Source: Phycisphaerales bacterium (GTDB taxonomy: Bacteria > Planctomycetota > Phycisphaerae > Phycisphaerales > UBA1924). From it: a DNA stretch of 64,000 nucleotides. The position numbers were made by a program, and so were the translations under genes. The stretch covers positions 1,426,001 through 1,490,000 of the forward strand of contig JAVJNT010000001.1 of NCBI GenBank assembly GCA_040217175.1. Direction: 5' to 3'. The notes below the pieces were generated by a model. It searched no databases. It was not told the origin of the DNA and saw nothing but the letters and a program-made list of their open reading frames with translations. Of this stretch, positions 8,811 through 16,807 are shown piece after piece (within the stretch, counting starts at the first letter, position 1; each line of letters begins with the position of its first letter).

Positions 8811-10025
8811 CTAGCCCCGCGCCAGGTTCTCGCGCGAGAGCATCAGGCTCAGCGTTTGGGCGACCAGGTCGATGTCGCGCTCGGTCAGGCCGCCATGGAA
8901 CGGCAGGGCGATGGTGCGGTCCGACACGCTCTCGGCGATCGGGAAGGCCCCACGCTCGTAGCCGAAGCGGCGGACGTACTCGGGCATGAGATGGATGCTG
9001 GGGAAATACGGCGCGCAGCCCACGTCGTGGTTGCGCAAACCCTCGATGATGCGGTCGCGCTCCTCGGCCGTGTAGCCGCGCTCCAGCCGGACGGTGAACA
9101 CGAACCAGCTCATGCTGGTGCCGCTCTCGATGGTCGGCAGGATGATCCCCGGGATGCCCAGCAGGCGGTCGAGGTACTCGCTGGCGACGCGGCGGCGGGC
9201 CTCGACGATCTCGTCGAACCGGCGCATTTGCGCCACGCCCAGGGCGCAGGCGATCTCGCTCAGCCGGTAGTTGTACCCCAAACGCTCGTGGCTCAGCCAG
9301 AGGCCCAGCCCGCTGCTGCCCTCCTGGGCGAGCTCGGAGGGCATCGACCGGCCCTGGTTGCGCAGGCTGCGGCAGAGGTCGGCCAGGTTTTGATCGTCGG
9401 TGACGATCATGCCGCCCTCGCCGGTAGTGATCTGCTTGTTGGGGTAGAAGCCGAAGACGCCCACCCTGCCGAAGCTGCCGCACTTGCGGCCCTTGTAGGT
9501 CGTGCCCAGCGCCTCGCAGCAGTCCTCGATGAGGTGGATCTCGTTCTTGTTCGCGATGGCCGCGTAGCGATCCATGTGCGTGGGGTTGCCCAGGGCCTCG
9601 ACGGCCATGATGGCCTTGGTGCGCGGGCCGATGGCCTGCTCGACCTTGTCGGGGTCCATGTTCAGGCTGCGCGGGCAGAGGTCGACGAACTTGGGCGTCG
9701 CGCCGACATAGAGGATGGCGTTGGCGCTGGCCACGAAGCTGAACGGCGTGGTGATGACCTCGTCGCCCGGCCCGATGCCCAGGGCCAGCAGCGCCAGGTG
9801 CAGGCCGCTGGTCCCGCTGTTGACCGCTACGCCGTGGTCGCAGCCGGCGGCCTCGCTGACGAGGGCCTCGAAGGCCTCCTGCATCGGCCCGATGCTCAGC
9901 CGGCCCGACCGCAGCACGCGGACGACCGCGTCGATCTCCAGGTCGGTGATGTCGGGCCCGCTCAGGGCGATCTCGGTGCCGGCGGTCGGACGGCGTGAAG
10001 GCCTGGATTGGTCGCTCGAATGCAC
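8811..10025 (-). CDS. DegT/DnrJ/EryC1/StrS family sugar aminotransferase
   Basis: 404 residues of the PLP-dependent fold that aminates keto-sugars bound to nucleotides, usually for surface polysaccharides or glycoprotein sugars. Visible are NSGTSGLHLALLALGIGPGDEVITTPFSFVASANAI, the VDLCP turn, LIEDCCEALG, and the Schiff-base lysine K197 in GFYPNKQITTGEGGM. The GTG at 10025 is chosen because GGGAG lies five bases upstream. A start at 10181 would overlap dnaA. It follows dnaA by 52 bases. No neighbouring nucleotide-sugar genes identify the substrate. Confidence 0.9.
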   Translation of the reverse strand: MHSSDQSRPSRRPTAGTEIALSGPDITDLEIDAVVRVLRSGRLSIGPMQEAFEALVSEAAGCDHGVAVNSGTSGLHLALLALGIGPGDEVITTPFSFVASANAILYVGATPKFVDLCPRSLNMDPDKVEQAIGPRTKAIMAVEALGNPTHMDRYAAIANKNEIHLIEDCCEALGTTYKGRKCGSFGRVGVFGFYPNKQITTGEGGMIVTDDQNLADLCRSLRNQGRSMPSELAQEGSSGLGLWLSHERLGYNYRLSEIACALGVAQMRRFDEIVEARRRVASEYLDRLLGIPGIILPTIESGTSMSWFVFTVRLERGYTAEERDRIIEGLRNHDVGCAPYFPSIHLMPEYVRRFGYERGAFPIAESVSDRTIALPFHGGLTERDIDLVAQTLSLMLSRENLARG

Positions 10026-10077
10026 GTGGGCTCCCGTATCGCTCGGCGTGGGCTCTCGATGCCGACCGCAGGGGAGT

Positions 10078-11826
10078 TTATCGCCCCGAGCGACGGATCC
10101 GCCGAGCCAGCGTGTCGGCGAGCTGGCCAACGGTCTGCCCGTCTGCCTCGCACCCCACCGCCACGCGCTCTTCATCGGCAATCTGGCGCTCGATGCGCCG
10201 AACGGCGGTGATGATCGAGGAGTGATTCGGCCGGCCCATCGCCGTGGCGATCTCGGGATAGCTCGCGGTGGTGAGCTGGCGGGAGATGATCGCGACCAGG
10301 GCTCGGGCCAGCACCACCCTTCGGTGGCGGCCGCGGCCGGAGAACTCGGCGCTGCCGACGCTCATGAAGCGGCACACACCCTCGATGACCGCGTCGACGC
10401 GCACCGGGCCGGCCTTTGGTGCCAGCTGGGCACGAACGCCCAGGGCCTGGTGCACGGTCGACATCGCCACGCGATCGCCCGCGGGCGTGTCGCCCACGCG
10501 GCCCAGCAGGTTGTGGAAGGCATCGACGCGGGCCATGGCGCCCTCGATGTCGCGGAACGAGCCGGCCGGGCCGTCTTGGGTCTCGGCGGCGGCGGCGGTC
10601 GCGATGGCGGCGACTACGTCGTCTTCGAGCGTGAGGCCACGCTGGCGGGCCAGCTTGCGCACCATCGCCTCGCGCAGCTCCTGGTCGGGCTCGCCCAGCT
10701 CGATGGTCAGCCCCGAGAGCAGGCGGCTGACGAGCTGCTTGCCCAGCCCCTCGACCTGACGCGGGTGCTCGTCGCTCGCGAGCGCAAGGCGGCAGCCGCC
10801 CTGGAGGATCTGGTCGAGCGTGTGCAGCAGCTCGGCCTTGGTAGCGTCCTTGGTGGCCAGGAAGTGCACGTCGTCGAGGCAGAGCAGCTCGACGCCGCGG
10901 TATTTGTCGCGGAAGGCCTCGGTGCCGCCGGTACGCAGGGCGGCCAGGAAGCCGTTGGTGAAGTGCTCGGCGGTGACGTACTTGGCCTTGCCGCCCGAGC
11001 CTCGCAGGCCGTTGTAGCGGAAGGCCATGCCGCGCAGGAGGTGGGTCTTGCCCAGCCCGCACCCGCCGTGGAGCACCAGCAGGCTGCCGGCCCGGGGCGC
11101 CGCGCCGGGATCGCTGATTGAAAGGGCGGCCATGTGGGCCAATTCGTTGCTTTGCCCGACGACGAAGTCCTCGAGCCGCACGAAGCGGTCGGACTGGGGC
11201 CGAGCGGCGTGCGAGGTGTGGGCCTTGGGCTGGGCCTCGCTCTTGGGGCGGGCGACCTTGGTGGCCTTGGGCGGACGGGCCGCGGGGAAGGCCGACGGGC
11301 GATCGACGAAGCGGACCGAGCCGCCGCCGGCGATCTCGACCAGGTGCTGGCGGAAGCGGTTCTCGACGATGGGCACGAGGAAGCGCGACGCGACGACGAC
11401 CTCGAGCCCGTCGTCGGTACGCTCGAGCTTGGCCTGGCCCTGGAAGTATCGCTCGAACGTCAGCGAGCCGACCTTGGCCGCCAGCAGACGCTCGAGGTTC
11501 TGCTCGCGTTGGGCATCGCTGGCAGCCCCTTGCGTCGCCTCGACCTCGGCCGACGGTGCGTCGCCGTTGCGGCCGGGGTGGACGCGGCGGGTGCGCAGAC
11601 GCTCACCGGCCGCGTCGCGGCCGGGCGTGCGTGTGAGCACTCGCTCCTTCTGGGGCTGGTACTGCGGCTGGGCGGTCGGCAGCTGGGCCGTATCGGCGGC
11701 GATCTCGAGCCGGGGCGCCTGGTTCGCGGCGTTCGAGGCCTTGCCGGCGTGGACGCGGACGTCTGCGTTGCTCGCTGGTTTGGCCTGAGGAGAGCGAACG
11801 ACTTCATCCCTGCTGATCGCTGCCAT
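10078..11826 (-). CDS. dnaA: Chromosomal replication initiator DnaA
   Basis: 582 residues. Residues 1-105 are a disordered Ala/Gln/Arg-rich extension absent from typical DnaA. Domain I follows at 108-165 (LLAAKVGSLTFERYF...). The AAA+ module has Walker A GGCGLGKT (254-261) and Walker B LLCLDD (314-319). The C-terminal DnaA-box helix-turn-helix carries YPEIATAMGRPNHSSIITAVRRIE. The ATG at 11826 has GAAGGG six bases upstream; an in-frame ATG at 12105 would add 93 low-complexity residues. It is preceded by a long leader with DnaA boxes on the promoter, pointing to autoregulation. dnaN, recF and gyrB are not adjacent, as in many planctomycetes. Confidence 0.95.
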   Translation of the reverse strand: MAAISRDEVVRSPQAKPASNADVRVHAGKASNAANQAPRLEIAADTAQLPTAQPQYQPQKERVLTRTPGRDAAGERLRTRRVHPGRNGDAPSAEVEATQGAASDAQREQNLERLLAAKVGSLTFERYFQGQAKLERTDDGLEVVVASRFLVPIVENRFRQHLVEIAGGGSVRFVDRPSAFPAARPPKATKVARPKSEAQPKAHTSHAARPQSDRFVRLEDFVVGQSNELAHMAALSISDPGAAPRAGSLLVLHGGCGLGKTHLLRGMAFRYNGLRGSGGKAKYVTAEHFTNGFLAALRTGGTEAFRDKYRGVELLCLDDVHFLATKDATKAELLHTLDQILQGGCRLALASDEHPRQVEGLGKQLVSRLLSGLTIELGEPDQELREAMVRKLARQRGLTLEDDVVAAIATAAAAETQDGPAGSFRDIEGAMARVDAFHNLLGRVGDTPAGDRVAMSTVHQALGVRAQLAPKAGPVRVDAVIEGVCRFMSVGSAEFSGRGRHRRVVLARALVAIISRQLTTASYPEIATAMGRPNHSSIITAVRRIERQIADEERVAVGCEADGQTVGQLADTLARRIRRSGR

Positions 11827-12212
11827 GGCGAACCCTTCTGACCGCAACGCGGCCGCACGAACCCCCCGCCACGGCCAAGCGGCCGAAGCGTCCGGTCGTC
11901 CTGCAGAGTCCGTTCCCCGAGCGTCTTCGGCCGTCGACCTGCGCATTCCCCGCGCTTGCATGCCGCCGCGTCCGACGGTCGGTGAAGCCAGCGGTCGTGC
12001 AACGATTCCCCACCCGAAGGCCTGGTGGTCGTGCCCGTTGGCGGTTGGACGCGGCTGCTGTGGTCTACGTGCCCCCTCGACGCGGCGCCATTCCATCGAC
12101 GCCACAGGAATGTATCCGAGATGGCGTCACTCCGCTACCCGATTTCTTTGCGCGCGGGCAAAACGGGAGAACAAACACGCGACATTGCAAGGGCTTAGAG
12201 CTTAAAGATTTC

Positions 12213-12242
12213 TTTATGCACAGGCGCAACGCAGGTTGTCAA
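12213..12242 (-). promoter_or_regulatory. Sigma-70-type promoter of dnaA
   Basis: On the minus strand a perfect TTGACA (12242-12237) is followed after 18 bases by CATAAA (12218-12213, four of six consensus bases). The -10 element lies within a perfect DnaA box and the -35 overlaps a near-match, so bound DnaA would block RNA polymerase. Confidence 0.55.
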
Positions 12243-12258
12243 CATGGCCTGTGGACAA
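12214..12258. promoter_or_regulatory. Cluster of DnaA boxes
   Basis: TTATGCACA at 12214-12222 on the plus strand matches TTATNCACA exactly. TTGTCAACA at 12236-12244 is one base from TTGTCCACA. TTGTCCACA occurs exactly at 12258-12250 on the minus strand. A fourth, weaker copy, TTGTCCACC, is at 12336-12328 inside the GNAT gene. Three sites in 45 bases beside dnaA are far more than chance. Confidence 0.7.
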
Positions 12259-12309
12259 GCCGTGGAGTGCCAACATTCCGTGGTGCGCAAGCGCTTGCAG
12301 ACCAACGCG

Positions 12310-13359
12310 CTACGACTCGAGCGCACCGGTGGACAACACGCGATCGAGCCCGTGCACGCACGCGACGCGCCGGTCGAACGACATGAAGCCAACACGCTCG
12401 TAGAGGCGCACGGCGGGCGCATTGGCCGTATCGACCGCACACGTGAGCGACCAGCGGCCCGACCGCGGTGCGCGCTTCAGGCGCGCCGCGATCTGCTCGA
12501 TGGCGCTCTCGAGGAGCGATTCCCCGAGCCCACGCCCTCGCAGGGAAGGCCCCAGCCCGATGTACACCAGCTCGTAGCAACGCTGCTCGGGCAGGCACGC
12601 GAGCAGCATGGCCCCTGCCGGGCGGCCCTCGTGCGACACGATCGACCACAAGGCGAGCTCGGGTCGGCCGATCGCCGCGTGCGACGCGAGGATGTCGCTT
12701 GTGCGGCGCATCCCGCACAGGGCGGGGCAGTCGAGCGTGTCGGAATACGAGTCGTTGAGCGCTTCGACGAGGTCTTCGTGCCGCGGCGAGCCGGGATCGG
12801 GGATCGAGATGGGCTCGACCTCGACGCCGTCGGGGAGCTCGCGTTGGGGTTGACGTCCGCGGAGCACCGAGGGCTTGGGCGCGTCCTGAGGGCCGACGGG
12901 CCGCCGCATGTAGGCAAGAGTACCCACGATCTGCCATCGCGCGTCAGTCAGCGCGTCGACCGCCCAGCGTTCGTTCGAGCCCGGCAGCGACTGGGCGATG
13001 TCGAAGGGCTGGCCCGGCAGGCCAGCTAAGTGGGACGTGAGGGCCCGAGCACAGGCGGCACGTTCCTGGGACCGTGTCTCGCCCGCATTGGGTCGGCTGA
13101 GGAAGACCAACGCGCTGCGCCCGGGGGCCGGTACCGCGATCGCGAGCTCGCGGACGGCATGGACGTCGGGATCGATCGTGGCGAAGGCGTGGGCGAAGGA
13201 GATGCCCGAGTCTGGCCCGGCATCGATCAGCCGCTGGGCGGCCTGGCGGGCCATGGGACCGGTCGCATCGATGAGCCGCTCGGCGGCCTGCAGGTAGAAC
13301 TCGGGCCGCAGCGGGGCCGGCTCGTGGTCGGGCTGGTCGGAGAAACCGCTCGCGTCCAT
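12310..13359 (-). CDS. GNAT family N-acetyltransferase
   Basis: 349 residues. The C-terminal half is a GNAT fold with the acetyl-CoA loop LGPSLRGRGLGESLLESAIEQ and the closing strand ANAPAVRLYERVGF. The N-terminal half (1-170) has no obvious motif but could be a degenerate second GNAT repeat, as in mycothiol synthase-like proteins. The substrate is unknown. The ATG at 13359 is the best start before the first conserved region; the frame stays open upstream but is Arg/Pro-rich. The gene ends at the DnaA-box cluster ahead of dnaA. Confidence 0.8.
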   Translation of the reverse strand: MDASGFSDQPDHEPAPLRPEFYLQAAERLIDATGPMARQAAQRLIDAGPDSGISFAHAFATIDPDVHAVRELAIAVPAPGRSALVFLSRPNAGETRSQERAACARALTSHLAGLPGQPFDIAQSLPGSNERWAVDALTDARWQIVGTLAYMRRPVGPQDAPKPSVLRGRQPQRELPDGVEVEPISIPDPGSPRHEDLVEALNDSYSDTLDCPALCGMRRTSDILASHAAIGRPELALWSIVSHEGRPAGAMLLACLPEQRCYELVYIGLGPSLRGRGLGESLLESAIEQIAARLKRAPRSGRWSLTCAVDTANAPAVRLYERVGFMSFDRRVACVHGLDRVLSTGALES

Positions 13360-13579
13360 GCTCGTATCCGTTGGCGTCCGGCCGTCTTGGCGTCGCCGGG
13401 GGGCCGAAATTCCCGTTCGTCGCCGCCGACGCGACGCGGGAAACGAATATAGACTCCCCGGGCGTAGGGTCGGTCGAGGGCCTTCCCGGCCCGGAATCTC
13501 ATCGTCCACCGCAACGCCGGCCCCGGCAGACCGCTCTGCACGGCCGCTCGATGGCTGCCGAATCGCCTCGGAGAACTCC

Positions 13580-14215
13580 ATGGCCCTGCTGAATCTCCCT
13601 GCTCGCGTGCTCATCCTCATCGCGGCGGCCCTCGGGCTGACGGCCGCTTCGGTGGCCCTGCCGCCCGAGCCCAACCCCATCCCCGTGCATTGGCAGCTCG
13701 ACCTCGACGTGGGCCCGCTGCGGGTCGCGAGCGTCGAGACGCCCGGGCAGGGCCCGATGCTGTACTACTTCCTGACCTACACGGTCACGAACAACACCGA
13801 CCAGGACATCTTGCTGGCTCCCAGCTTCGAGCTGGCCACCGAGACGGGCACCAACGTCGTAGCCGGCCAAGGCGTGCCTGCCGTCGTGACCCAGACCATC
13901 CTGGACCGGCTCGACAACCCGCTCTTGAACGACCAGGTGGGCATGATCGGCGTGCTGCGGCGTGGCGAGGCCTACGCCCGCGATGGGCTCGTCGTCTGGC
14001 CGGTGCGAGACAACGAGGCCGACGAGGCCCGCGTCTACATGGCCGGCTTCAGCGGCGAGACCACCCGGATCGAGGTGATCGACCGCGAGAGCGGCGACCC
14101 CCGCGACGTGGTGCTCCGCAAGACGCTGATGGCCGTCCACGAGATCCCGGGCCACGTCGATGGCCGCGGCAACGCCCCGATCGAGCGGGTCGTCAACCGC
14201 TGGATCATGCGCTAA
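13580..14215 (+). CDS. Secreted or membrane-anchored protein of unknown function
   Basis: 211 residues with a clear signal peptide: [18 protein letters not shown] within the first 27, followed by Pro-rich mature sequence. The rest is predicted beta-rich ([25 protein letters not shown]...), resembling an immunoglobulin-like or transglutaminase-like surface fold, with [24 protein letters not shown] midway. I do not recognise the family. The ATG at 13580 has GGAG seven bases upstream. It precedes rpmA by 62 bases on the same strand. Confidence 0.75.
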   Translation: MALLNLPARVLILIAAALGLTAASVALPPEPNPIPVHWQLDLDVGPLRVASVETPGQGPMLYYFLTYTVTNNTDQDILLAPSFELATETGTNVVAGQGVPAVVTQTILDRLDNPLLNDQVGMIGVLRRGEAYARDGLVVWPVRDNEADEARVYMAGFSGETTRIEVIDRESGDPRDVVLRKTLMAVHEIPGHVDGRGNAPIERVVNRWIMR

Positions 14216-14277
14216 GGGCTCGCTATCATCTCGACCCGGCCGCCAGAGGGCCGGTCCAGCTTCAGGAGTACCCCGCC

Positions 14278-14574
14278 ATGGCACATAAAAAGGGCCAGGG
14301 ATCGTCGAAGAACGGTCGCGACTCGAACCCCCAGTACCGGGGCATCAAGCTCTACGGCGGCGAATTCGCCCAGCCCGGCAACGTGCTCGTGCGCCAGTGC
14401 GGCACGAAGTTCCAGCCCGGCTTCGGCGTGCAGCGGGGCAAGGACGACACGCTCTTCAGCGTCAGCACGGGCAAGGTCGTGTTCCAGGGTCGCCGCGTCC
14501 ACATCGACCCGATCGAGGACGACGCGCCGCGGCCGCGCTGGCTGACGCAGTATCGCGCGGCTCAGGCGAGCTGA
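14278..14574 (+). CDS. rpmA: 50S ribosomal protein bL27
   Basis: 98 residues. The N-terminus [22 protein letters not shown] is the bL27 signature that reaches the peptidyl-transferase centre. It begins directly with MAHKKG, so no Firmicutes-type cleaved leader is present. [28 protein letters not shown] completes the family core. AGGAG lies upstream of the ATG. rplU, its usual partner, is not beside it. A strong terminator follows immediately. Confidence 0.97.
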   Translation: MAHKKGQGSSKNGRDSNPQYRGIKLYGGEFAQPGNVLVRQCGTKFQPGFGVQRGKDDTLFSVSTGKVVFQGRRVHIDPIEDDAPRPRWLTQYRAAQAS

Positions 14575-14597
14575 CGCGAGCAACACGAATGAAAGCG

Positions 14598-14622
14598 GCC
14601 CGGGCACGAGCCCGGGCTTTTT
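14598..14622 (+). terminator. Intrinsic terminator of rpmA
   Basis: A perfect 8-bp stem GCCCGGGC / GCCCGGGC with loop ACGA is followed by five T. It lies 23 bases past the rpmA stop. Confidence 0.9.
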
Positions 14623-14644
14623 CGTGCGCGGGCTCCATGAAGAA

Positions 14645-14666
14645 GGCCCGGGCGTGAGCCCAGGCC
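14645..14666 (-). terminator. Probable terminator of the zinc-ribbon gene
   Basis: A 9-bp stem GGCCTGGGC / GCCCGGGCC (one G-T pair) with loop TCAC is followed on the minus strand by TTCTTC. It faces the rpmA terminator, giving convergent ends 35 bases past the minus-strand stop at 14701. Confidence 0.5.
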
Positions 14667-14700
14667 TCGTTGGGATCGTGAGATAGGGAGTGCTCGATGC

Positions 14701-15465
14701 CTATCGCTTCGCGGCGGGCTCCATGGCCTTGCGCGCCTCGTCGCTGAGATAGAGGATGGCGCCCGACTGCGGGTCGACCGTGACGCGGCCGTGGCTCAGC
14801 AGGGCGCTCACGGTCTCGACCGGGACGGCGAGCATGCTGATGCCACAGACGAACTCGTGGCGCTTGACGTCGACGACCTCGACGGGGGCCATGGCCTCGT
14901 CGCCGAGCTGGCCGCGGACGCGGAGGTAGTGCGTCAGGGTGTGCTCGGGAACCTCCGAGATGATGGACTCGCGTTCCTTCTTGAGCTCTTCGAGTCGGTC
15001 GGCGATCTCGGCGCTGCGTTCGTCTCGCTGCTTCTGGGCCACGGAGCGCACGCCCTGCCGCTCTTCCTTGGCCTTGCCGAGTTGGTCGAGCTCGGCGGTC
15101 AGCGTCTCGACCCGGCTGATGAGCTCCAGGGCGATGGACTCCTGCTCTTCCTGCTGGGTCTTGAACGTCGCGATCTCGGCGAGGTAGGCCTGGTACTCCT
15201 TGTTGGAGGCGGCCGAATTCATCTTCTCGCGGAGTTCGTTGATGTGGCCTTCGAGACGCTTGGCTTCGCCTTCGGCGTTGGCGGCGGCGGCCTTCGTCTT
15301 GCGGAGCTCGGCCTGACCGGTCTTGTGCTGGTCTTCGATGGAGGCCAGCTGCCGCTCTTGCTCTGTCAGGAATCGCTCGGCGGCGCGGAGCCTGCCCTGC
15401 AATCCGTCGATGCTGTTATCGACCCTGAAAACCTTGAGCAACCGATCGGTTTCGGTCATCGTCAT
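14701..15465 (-). CDS. Coiled-coil protein with a degenerate C4 zinc-ribbon (DUF164/CdsZ-like)
   Basis: 254 residues. Residues 10-180 form a long antiparallel coiled coil (QERQLASIEDQHKTGQAELRK..., NKEYQAYLAEIATFKTQQEEQ). The tail HEFVCGISMLAVPVETV...VTVDPQSGAILYL aligns with the zinc ribbon of the family (CxxC ... CxxC-GRILYL), but three of the four cysteines are gone. Homologues are hibernation or motility-linked coiled coils of unsettled role; without zinc this copy may rely on its coiled coil alone. The start MTMTETD is the first of two nearby ATGs. It reads convergently with rpmA. Confidence 0.75.
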   Translation of the reverse strand: MTMTETDRLLKVFRVDNSIDGLQGRLRAAERFLTEQERQLASIEDQHKTGQAELRKTKAAAANAEGEAKRLEGHINELREKMNSAASNKEYQAYLAEIATFKTQQEEQESIALELISRVETLTAELDQLGKAKEERQGVRSVAQKQRDERSAEIADRLEELKKERESIISEVPEHTLTHYLRVRGQLGDEAMAPVEVVDVKRHEFVCGISMLAVPVETVSALLSHGRVTVDPQSGAILYLSDEARKAMEPAAKR

Positions 15466-15609
15466 GTACGCTGAACTCCCATGTACGACTCCAATCGAGA
15501 GAGTGTAGCGTGTCGGGCGTTGGTGTGTAGCGTGCCGGCGTCGTGCAAAAGGCCATTGGCAAAACCCGAACGGACGCTGTCGCGTGGCCGACGGGCTCGC
15601 GGACGCGGC

Positions 15610-16518
15610 TTACGTCCAGATGGCCAGCGTCCAATATGCAAGTGGTGCGACGAGGATCGGGGAATCGATGACGTCGAGCACGCCGCCGAAGCCGGGCAGC
15701 AGGCGGCTCGAGTCCTTGATGCCCGCGTCGCGCTTCATCATCGAGGCCATGAGGTCGCCGAGCTGGCCGGCCAGGCCGATGCAGGCGCCACTGGCCGCGC
15801 CGCCGATGGCCGAGTGCAGGACCGAGCCGCCGGGGTTGAAGCCGATCTGCGTGGTCAGCAAAGCAAGGCCCGCGCCGCCAACGACGGCCGAGCCGACGAT
15901 GCCGCCGATGAGGCCCTCCCAGGTCTTGCCCGGGCTAAGCCAGAGGATGAGCTTGCGTTTGCCGATGGCCTTGCCCGTGAAGTACGCGAAGATGTCGCAG
16001 CTCTTGACCGTCGCGAGCACCCAGAAGAGCACGTACACGCTGTGCTCGAGGCGGATGCGTAGCAGGAAGCCGAAGGTCAGCCCGAGATAGACGAACGCGA
16101 AGAGCACCGCCCCGATGCTGAGCATGGCGCCTTGGCTGTTCATGGTACGGGCGTGGTGCAGGATGCCGATGAGCACGACGGCGGCCGTTGCCGAAGCGAG
16201 CCCGGCAGCGCCGTCTCCCTGGGCGAGCGTGGCAAACAGCGGCGTGGACACGAGCAGCCCGAGCATGGCGACGATGGCGAGTGTCAGGCGCGACGCGTGG
16301 ATGCCCTTGGCCTTGAGCATGATCGCCAGCTCTCGCCCGCCCAGCGCGGCGATCGCGAGCATCACGGGCAACACGATGACGCCCGGCGGAGCGGTTCCGT
16401 CGAAGCCCAGCGGCGGGTAGTCCAGCGGCCAGGGGGCTCCTTCGAGCACCTGGTCGAGCAGCAGACCGGCGACGAGCAGGGCGATCAGGATGGGCCCGAA
16501 GATGAGCCGCGTACGCAT
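15610..16518 (-). CDS. cdsA: Phosphatidate cytidylyltransferase (CDP-diglyceride synthase)
   Basis: 302 residues, about eight membrane segments. Makes CDP-diacylglycerol from CTP and phosphatidic acid, the branch point of phospholipid synthesis, in the inner membrane. The C-terminal family signature is intact: SPGKTWEGLIGGIVGSA, then GDLMASMMKRDAGIKD and LLPGFGGVLDVIDS, with the paired acidic residues. The ATG at 16518 (MRTRLIFGPILIALLV) begins the first membrane helix; an open stretch to 16668 lacks character. Unlike in many bacteria, uppS, dxr and rseP are not neighbours. Confidence 0.93.
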   Translation of the reverse strand: MRTRLIFGPILIALLVAGLLLDQVLEGAPWPLDYPPLGFDGTAPPGVIVLPVMLAIAALGGRELAIMLKAKGIHASRLTLAIVAMLGLLVSTPLFATLAQGDGAAGLASATAAVVLIGILHHARTMNSQGAMLSIGAVLFAFVYLGLTFGFLLRIRLEHSVYVLFWVLATVKSCDIFAYFTGKAIGKRKLILWLSPGKTWEGLIGGIVGSAVVGGAGLALLTTQIGFNPGGSVLHSAIGGAASGACIGLAGQLGDLMASMMKRDAGIKDSSRLLPGFGGVLDVIDSPILVAPLAYWTLAIWT

Positions 16519-16685
16519 GGGGGCCAGTGTAGTGGGTTGGTGTTCGGTCGTCCGGTGCCGCGCATGCAAGTGCACGGGCCTGTTCACGGGGGATTCCTCG
16601 CTTGGTTGGCCTTGGGCAAGATTGGTCCCAACAATGTCCCTCTGGTGGCGAGCCAATCGCCGCTGCAAGAGACGGCCCGCCGATC

Positions 16686-16758
16686 GGGGGTGTAGCTCAG
16701 TTGGTAGAGCATCGGACTTTTAATCCGCAGGTCCAGGGTTCGAGTCCCTGCGCCCCTA
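16686..16758 (+). tRNA. tRNA-Lys (anticodon TTT)
   Basis: A full cloverleaf of 73 bases. The acceptor arm is GGGGGTG / CGCCCCT with G-T pairs at positions 1 and 6. The D arm is GCTC AGTTGGTAGA GC, the anticodon loop CTTTTAA gives TTT, and the T arm is CAGGG TTCGAGT CCCTG. The discriminator is A and CCA is not encoded. The outermost anticodon-stem pair is a T-C mismatch. It stands alone between cdsA and the SNF2 gene. Confidence 0.96.
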
Positions 16759-16807
16759 CTTCTTCCGATCAGACCGATCCTCGCGGGCGACCGTTCGGAG
16801 CGATGCC

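Larger units (their letters stand above)
11827..12309. other. 483-base intergenic region upstream of dnaA, oriC candidate
   Basis: No gene is supported here. The half next to dnaA (11827-12120) is GC-rich and featureless apart from the ribosome site. The half next to the GNAT gene holds an A/T-rich tract (about 12198-12222, GAGCTTAAAGATTTCTTTATG) and three DnaA-box-like nonamers, the features expected of a dnaA-proximal replication origin or of dnaA autoregulation. With a promoter at 12242-12213 the dnaA leader would be about 380 bases long. Confidence 0.5.
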
